Positions 24,078 through 28,685 of a stretch of 28,685 nt of DNA are shown here, in pieces. Position numbers and translations under genes: made by a program. Below the pieces are notes generated by a model. It was not told the origin of the DNA. It saw only the letters and a list, made by a program, of their open reading frames with translations, and searched no databases. Positions within the stretch are counted from its first letter, which is position 1. Every line of letters begins with the position of its first letter. This DNA comes from Dehalococcoidia bacterium UBA6627 (GTDB lineage Bacteria; Chloroflexota; Dehalococcoidia; UBA2979): positions 1-28,685 of the forward strand of contig DKLZ01000072.1 in assembly GCA_002455955.1 (NCBI GenBank). The letters run 5' to 3'.

Positions 24078-24368
24078 GTGTACGGGACAGTAGCGCGAGT
24101 GATTGTGAAACAAGGAATGGAACAGCAGTTGATAAACCTTATGTCAACTTCTGAAGCTGAAAGCGTACCCGGATTCATACAAACTATTGTCTACAGTCTT
24201 GAAGGGCGTCCTAACGAATGCTTGGTTGCCGTAGTATTCGATTCGAAAGAATCATATGTCGCTAATGCCGCGAGTCCTGAACAGAACGTACGCTTCCATG
24301 AAATGCGAGCTCTGCTGGAAACTGATCCGGTATGGGATGATGGAGAAATCATTCATCGGACCACCTAA
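24078..24368 (+). CDS. Small ABM/dimeric alpha-beta barrel protein
   Basis: A 96-residue single-domain protein that fits the antibiotic-biosynthesis-monooxygenase-like (dimeric alpha/beta barrel) fold: TVARVIVKQGMEQQLINLM, then PGFIQTIVYSLEGRPNECLVAVVFDSKESYVANAASPEQN. Such proteins can be cofactor-free monooxygenases, heme-degrading proteins or simple ligand binders, so the function is open. The start is GTG 24078 with a very strong GAGGAGGG site 2-3 nt upstream. It is divergent from the ATP-grasp gene and convergent with the following flavin monooxygenase. Confidence 0.75.
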   Translation: MYGTVARVIVKQGMEQQLINLMSTSEAESVPGFIQTIVYSLEGRPNECLVAVVFDSKESYVANAASPEQNVRFHEMRALLETDPVWDDGEIIHRTT

Positions 24369-24439
24369 CTAAGTCCCGATATCCCCTATCGCCTGTCGAA
24401 GCCTTGATTCAATTACACACACCGCCATTCGATGTCGGT

Positions 24440-24490
24440 TCGTAATCGTTACGATTTGTCACGTTTACTGACAACTTGCCTAGCGTGACA
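24440..24490. repeat. Two inverted repeats between convergent genes
   Basis: TCGTAA-TCG-TTACGA (24440-24454) is a perfect 6-3-6 dyad. TGTCACG (24457-24463) and CGTGACA (24484-24490) form a perfect 7-bp repeat with a 20-nt spacer. Both lie between converging ends, where transcription should stop, but neither is followed by a U run. They may be weak termination or RNA-stability structures. Confidence 0.35.
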
Positions 24491-24524
24491 CTCTGACCAA
24501 AACAACCATACGGTCGGGCTGAAA

Positions 24525-25781
24525 TCAGCTTTCTTGCTGAGTATCCGCTACACCTGGAGTCAATCGTCGTCCACCTCTAAGTACAGGTCTTCCTAGTGAC
24601 TCATCTTCAATAGCAGCAGCAAGGGCCCGTTCATTCTCACGAATCTTGGTCTCGATCGCTTCACTAGCTCGATTCCATGTTGACCGGTTAGCAATTACAA
24701 ACTTGTTCGACTCACGGTAGTCGTCCAGCCAACCGTTGACTTCAGGAATCACATAACGCGCAACCAAATCCCAGCTCCGCAAAGTATTTTCGCGATTTGC
24801 CCAGTCATGAACGAATCCAATCACGCAACCAAATCCACCGGTCAGTTCCTCCATTTGGCGGATTCGTTCCACTAAGTCATCAGGCGTGCCAATAACTGCT
24901 GTACTGCTATCTGAGAATGCGACCGTATCAACCGCTTCGTCTGGTGTATCAAAAGTCACACCCGCACCAGCGGCCAACGTTCCGACCGTGTACTGGTTGT
25001 TATGTCGCATTAAGCCTCGACCAGCTTGTTCGCGAGCCTCTTTTCTAGTTTCCGCGATGTGCCAATTTAGAACGATCCGCCAATTTTTCCGATCGACAGT
25101 GTTACCGTGTTTTGCTGCCGATTCTTCTGCAAAACTCCACTGTGTCGGTAACGCACGGATACCTTCCTGTGACACCGATCCGATAGAAAGCACACCTGCG
25201 CCGTGTTTTCCAGCGAGCGTCATCCCAGATGGACTCACAATCGAAGCAACGGCAAATTCCATATCCTTCTGTAGAGGTTTTAGCTGCAGTTTCGCGTCTC
25301 GCAGAGTGAACCATTCACCGTCATAACTGAATCGCTCATCATCCTCAAACAAGCGCCGAATGATACCTATCGCCTCGTCTTGCCGATCGCGCAGTAGCAT
25401 AGGGTCGAGCCCCAAGGTATGAGCGTCTGATGCCAGCGCACCAGGACCCGATCCAAACATCACTCGACCGTGCGACTGGTGATCAAGCTGCACTATTCGC
25501 TGTGCAACCATGAACGGATGGTGATAAGGCAGTGAGACTACACCCGTGCCAAGTTTGATCCGATTTGTTCGTTCTGCAGCCGCTGCCAGAAAAATCTCCG
25601 GTGAAGCAATTACCTCCCAACCTGTTGAGTGGTGCTCTCCACACCAAAATTCCTCATATCCCAGCCGATCGATGTGCTCAACAAATTCCAAATCACTCTG
25701 AAGCTGGAGCGTTGGATGCTCGCCGATTGGATGGTGAGGAGCAAGAAACGCTCCGAATCTCATATTATTCACTAGTGCCAT
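24525..25781 (-). CDS. Luciferase-like flavin monooxygenase, limonene 1,2-monooxygenase (LimB)-like
   Basis: A 418-residue LLM flavoprotein. MRFGAFLAPHHPIGEHPTL, WCGEHHSTGWEVIASPEIFLAAAAERT, LGTGVVSLPYHHPFMVAQR and GRVMFGSGPGALASDA follow the pattern of Rhodococcus LimB, which epoxidises limonene using FMNH2/FADH2 and O2. The chain is longer than usual (about 390), with a charged C-terminal extension from about 385. Substrate identity is inferred from pattern only. AAGG lies directly before ATG 25781; ATG 25763 (MRFGAFL) is an alternative that matches family N-termini. It lies 95 nt beyond the Gfo/Idh gene stop in reverse order, on the same strand. Confidence 0.88.
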   Translation of the reverse strand: MALVNNMRFGAFLAPHHPIGEHPTLQLQSDLEFVEHIDRLGYEEFWCGEHHSTGWEVIASPEIFLAAAAERTNRIKLGTGVVSLPYHHPFMVAQRIVQLDHQSHGRVMFGSGPGALASDAHTLGLDPMLLRDRQDEAIGIIRRLFEDDERFSYDGEWFTLRDAKLQLKPLQKDMEFAVASIVSPSGMTLAGKHGAGVLSIGSVSQEGIRALPTQWSFAEESAAKHGNTVDRKNWRIVLNWHIAETRKEAREQAGRGLMRHNNQYTVGTLAAGAGVTFDTPDEAVDTVAFSDSSTAVIGTPDDLVERIRQMEELTGGFGCVIGFVHDWANRENTLRSWDLVARYVIPEVNGWLDDYRESNKFVIANRSTWNRASEAIETKIRENERALAAAIEDESLGRPVLRGGRRLTPGVADTQQES

Positions 25782-25876
25782 CCTTGTTATTTGCTTAGGG
25801 AAATGGTTCAGAACCGGACAACGCTAATCCACTAAAGACTTCACCACAAGCTTGAGAGTAGAAGTTAATACAAACT

Positions 25877-26980
25877 TTAGCGGTCTTCTACAATCGATAC
25901 AGTCTGTCCTGTCCTTGCCGACTCGCGTGCTCCATCCAACATCAGCTGTGTACGCAATCCGTCAGCAAAATTTGGTTGAGGTGATACACGTTCTCCAATC
26001 CCACGCTCAAAATCTCTCAGCAGTCGCCGCGACTCGACAACCATCAATTCGCCTTGTAATGGCTCAATATCGGGAGGAAGAGTGAGTGGTGGGCTTTCTT
26101 CTCCAATCTCTGGCCTTCCTTCTTGCATCACCAATACCGGTGTATGCGTGATTGTTCCTGTTCGAAATAGTCCATTCGATGATTGATGGTGCAACGTTCC
26201 ACCTGGTCCGGTGATATATAAGTCTCCTCGGGCAGGCACTCTCTCGCTCCATATAATGCTCACATTCGCGATCGCACCGGACGCAAACGTCAGGGTTGCC
26301 GCTACGAAATCATCTGTATCACTCTGAACCTCGGCACCTGTCTCAGGATCAGTCCGAACCGGCTCATGAGCTGCGAGTTGGGCAGAAATGGACGTCACTT
26401 CTCCCATCCAGCCACGCAGTGCATCGAGATAGTGAGAACCATGCTCATTCAAAGCTCCTCCGCCCATCTCCAGCTGTGAGCGCCAGTCCAACACCGATGT
26501 CATTTGTTTAGCGCTATAAAGAGTCGCCGTTGCCGACTGCGGAACTCCTATCGTTCCTTCATCGATCAAACGTGTGAGGTGCAGACGATGTTCCCCGTAT
26601 CTGAACTCAAAATTGCACATCGTTGTTAAACCTGACGCATCTCCGGCAGCGTTCATCTCGCGAGCCTCTTGAAGGTTGTAAGCGAAAGGTTTTTCGCACA
26701 GTACATGCTTCCCGGCATCAAGAGCGGCCATTACGAATCGATGATGGGTCGATGTCGGTGTTGCAACCACGACTGCATCGATATCATCGCGAACTATGAG
26801 TGCTTCAGCGTCGTCTGTGTGAAATGGAATCTCAAGCTTTTCAGCAATTTCCTTCGCGCGCGCTGGTCTTCGAGAAAAGAGACCTCGAATATCCCAGTGC
26901 TCATCACGTAACGCTCTGGCGGTGATGCGAGTGCCAAACCCACTACCCAGAATACCGACTCGTTTTCCAAATTTACTCAT
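25877..26980 (-). CDS. Gfo/Idh/MocA-family oxidoreductase
   Basis: A 367-residue NAD(P)-dependent dehydrogenase. The N-terminal Rossmann motif is VGILGSGFGTRI; the family signature CEKP (in HVLCEKPFAYN) supplies the catalytic lysine. The C-terminal domain has the GGGALNEHGSHYLDALRGWMG stretch, in which the His-containing G-x-H-x-x-D motif is retained. It would act on a sugar, inositol or cyclic alcohol, or an imine. AAGGA lies 8-9 nt before ATG 26980. It is upstream of and in the same direction as the LimB-like gene and divergent from the acyl-CoA ligase. Confidence 0.9.
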   Translation of the reverse strand: MSKFGKRVGILGSGFGTRITARALRDEHWDIRGLFSRRPARAKEIAEKLEIPFHTDDAEALIVRDDIDAVVVATPTSTHHRFVMAALDAGKHVLCEKPFAYNLQEAREMNAAGDASGLTTMCNFEFRYGEHRLHLTRLIDEGTIGVPQSATATLYSAKQMTSVLDWRSQLEMGGGALNEHGSHYLDALRGWMGEVTSISAQLAAHEPVRTDPETGAEVQSDTDDFVAATLTFASGAIANVSIIWSERVPARGDLYITGPGGTLHHQSSNGLFRTGTITHTPVLVMQEGRPEIGEESPPLTLPPDIEPLQGELMVVESRRLLRDFERGIGERVSPQPNFADGLRTQLMLDGARESARTGQTVSIVEDR

Positions 26981-27126
26981 CTGTAGTTTCCTTGTAGCTC
27001 GTCGGTGTCATTAACGGTGCAATCAATAGTATGCCGCGAGAGCCTTAACCATATCCCGAACAAAATACTGAAACTCATTTCACGCACCAAATGGAGATCG
27101 AACCATGTACGACATCCGGCAAATTA

Positions 27127-27150
27127 AGAGCTCAACGTTTACGTAGCTCT
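27127..27150. promoter_or_regulatory. Candidate operator dyad AGAGCT-N12-AGCTCT
   Basis: A perfect 6-bp inverted repeat (27127-27132 and 27145-27150) with ACGTTTACGT inside the spacer, about 75 nt upstream of the ligase start, in a 245-nt divergent gap. Similar in placement to the dyad before the crotonase operon, but different in sequence. Confidence 0.28.
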
Positions 27151-27225
27151 GATATCGATAGGATAGATACATAGAGTGCCGCAGAACTGATTAATAAATC
27201 TCGATCCGACCGATAGGAGATGCTC

Positions 27226-28685
27226 ATGCCAGAGACAATTCGTGAGCTGCTCAACGCAGGTGCCGACGACGACGTCGCCATTACTGATCCAGCAAGTCGC
27301 TCTCGCAACTATAGACAACTACGTACCGAAGTCGACCGGCTAGCAGGTCAGCTGGCTTCCATCGGCATAGGAACTAGCGATCGGGTTGCGATTGTACTTC
27401 CTAACGGCAGTGAAATGGCTACGACATTCCTCGCCGTTGCAAGCTGCGGAACATCAGCACCACTAAACCCTGCATATCGTGAAGACGAATTTCGCTTCTA
27501 CCTTAATGACATCAACGCGCGAGCACTCATTACCATCGACGGAGATGCAGAATCCGCTCGTGCAGCCGCTGGTCAAGACGTCCAATGCCTGACACTGGCT
27601 GGCTCAGTCGGAAACCTCACTCTTCTTCATGAAGGCACGGAACTAGATCCTGTGGATCCACTTCGCCCCTCTCCGGAGGAAATCGCTATGGTGCTACACA
27701 CTTCAGGAACGACATCTCGGCCGAAGATTGTCCCTTTATCGCAACGAAATATGACGATATCTGCGAGCAACATTCGAGCCCATCTAGAACTGACGCCAGA
27801 AGATCGCTGCCTTAACGTGATGCCTTTATTTCACATCCACGGCCTCATGGCCGCCGTTCTCGCATCACTCGAAGCTGGAGGATCTGTAGCCTGTTCACCT
27901 GGCTTTGACGCATTCCGTTTTTTTGAATGGATTGAGAAAGCTAAGCCAACCTGGTTTACCGCGGTCCCGACTATGCATCAGCTCATTCTTTCGCGTTCGC
28001 GTGGCAAAGAAGAATTGATCAAACATCACCCACTCCGGTTCATGCGATCATCGTCAGCTTCGCTTCCTCCATCCGTCATGGCTGAAATGGAAGATATGTT
28101 TAATGCACCTCTGATCGAAGCTTATGGAATGACAGAGGCATCACATCAGATGGCATCCAACCCACTCCCACCAGAAGCACGTAAACCAGGATCAGTGGGC
28201 CGTGGCAGCAATGTAGAGATAGCCATCATGGACGATGCAGGTGTCCTGCTCGAACAAGGCAAGACTGGAGAAATCGTCATCATCGGCGACAACGTCACCG
28301 CCGGATACGAAAGTAACCCCGAGGCAAACGCCAGTGCTTTCACAGACGGATGGTTCCGTACAGGCGATCAAGGCTATCTGGATGAGGACGGTTATTTATT
28401 TTTGACTGGACGACTTAAGGAGATTATTAACCGCGGTGGCGAAAAGATCTCTCCACGTGAAATCGACGAAGTATTGCTCAATCACGATGCAATCGAACAA
28501 GCGGTTGCTTTCGCGGTACCGCACGATCGTCTCGGCGAAGATGTAGCTGTAGCAATCGTACTAGTGGAGAATAGCGAACTAAGTGAAGGAGATGTGCGTG
28601 ATTACGTCTCGACACGACTTGTCGACTTTAAGGTTCCTCGCAAAGTCATCTTCGTCGACGAAATACCCAAGGGCCCAACGGGCAA
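27226..28685 (+). CDS. Acyl-CoA ligase (ANL superfamily), oxalate-CoA ligase-like, 3' truncated
   Basis: The frame is open to the window edge (486 residues plus 2 nt). AMP-binding motifs are plain: HTSGTTSRPKIVPLSQ (P-loop), PLFHIHGL, YGMTEAS, WFRTGDQGYLDEDG and GRLKEIINRGGEKISP. The last residues are IPKGPTG, just before the catalytic lysine of 'PKxxxGK', so almost the full protein is present. The stretches HTSGTTSRPK, SNPLPPEARKPGSVG and PLFHIHGLMAAVLASLEAG are very like oxalate-CoA ligases (plant AAE3, yeast Pcs60), which suggests a small carboxylate substrate, though no oxalyl-CoA decarboxylase is seen. AGGAG lies 6 nt before ATG 27226. Confidence 0.9.
   Translation, partial: MPETIRELLNAGADDDVAITDPASRSRNYRQLRTEVDRLAGQLASIGIGTSDRVAIVLPNGSEMATTFLAVASCGTSAPLNPAYREDEFRFYLNDINARALITIDGDAESARAAAGQDVQCLTLAGSVGNLTLLHEGTELDPVDPLRPSPEEIAMVLHTSGTTSRPKIVPLSQRNMTISASNIRAHLELTPEDRCLNVMPLFHIHGLMAAVLASLEAGGSVACSPGFDAFRFFEWIEKAKPTWFTAVPTMHQLILSRSRGKEELIKHHPLRFMRSSSASLPPSVMAEMEDMFNAPLIEAYGMTEASHQMASNPLPPEARKPGSVGRGSNVEIAIMDDAGVLLEQGKTGEIVIIGDNVTAGYESNPEANASAFTDGWFRTGDQGYLDEDGYLFLTGRLKEIINRGGEKISPREIDEVLLNHDAIEQAVAFAVPHDRLGEDVAVAIVLVENSELSEGDVRDYVSTRLVDFKVPRKVIFVDEIPKGPTG

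Noticed and set aside
27226..28685. A complete oxalate degradation pathway from the AAE3-like ligase and CoA-transferase
   Set aside because: No oxalyl-CoA decarboxylase is present, the ligase lies far from the CoA-transferase, and the korDABC subunits do not match what I know of oxalate oxidoreductase.
1..28685. CRISPR arrays, insertion sequences, prophage or integration sites
   Set aside because: No spaced repeat array, transposase, integrase or att-like duplication was found; the only periodic repeat is the three-unit 13-bp array at 20475.

Overview
The window reads as bacterial chromosome, densely coding, roughly 50% GC by eye, with few or no transporters, regulators, tRNAs or mobile elements. 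The mix is rich in CoA chemistry and oxidoreductases: two crotonases, an acyl-CoA dehydrogenase, a tandem CaiB/BaiF CoA-transferase, MaoC-type proteins, an acyl-CoA ligase, two luciferase-like flavin monooxygenases, an SDR, an MDR, an amidohydrolase and a four-subunit 2-oxoacid:ferredoxin oxidoreductase. This is the profile of heterotrophic SAR202-like Chloroflexota (Dehalococcoidia), but that placement is an inference from gene content alone.

Layout: 2-193 is the 3' end of an unidentified CDS. 380-3364 (minus) is a tight korDABC operon for a ferredoxin-linked 2-oxoacid oxidoreductase. 3655-10065 holds a crotonase, a small CxxC protein, an acyl-CoA dehydrogenase, a D-2-hydroxyacid dehydrogenase, and an apparent plus-strand operon of crotonase, PHP-MaoC fusion and MaoC protein. 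10127-16816 holds an SsuD-like flavin enzyme, a quinone-reductase-like MDR, a degenerate amidohydrolase, a 793-residue double CoA-transferase and an SDR. 17209-20317 is a two-gene operon: a DadA-like FAD oxidase and a gamma-glutamyltransferase-family Ntn hydrolase.

The most interesting region is 20475-23873. A triplet of 13-bp direct repeats precedes nfuA (Fe-S carrier), which is followed by a B12-binding-like radical SAM gene. Its apparent stop, TGA at 22546, sits in the context Cys-TGA-Ala-Glu-Pro and is followed in frame by 12 codons to TAA. A stem-loop with a G-starting apical loop lies 20 nt past the TGA. I read this as a selenoprotein with a C-terminal Cys-Sec-Ala-Glu-Pro tail and a bacterial SECIS, which ordinary gene calling truncates. 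Its best start also appears to be a non-canonical ATT. A convergent ATP-grasp ligase follows, suggesting an uncharacterised Fe-S / radical SAM selenoprotein / ATP-grasp module.

The right end (24078-28685) holds a small ABM-type protein, a limonene-monooxygenase-like flavin enzyme, a Gfo/Idh/MocA dehydrogenase and an acyl-CoA ligase resembling oxalate-CoA ligases, cut by the window edge. Together the genes suggest oxidative opening, CoA activation and beta-oxidation-like breakdown of assorted organic acids or terpenoid-like compounds, with reduced ferredoxin made at the 2-oxoacid step. The actual substrates cannot be read from the sequence.
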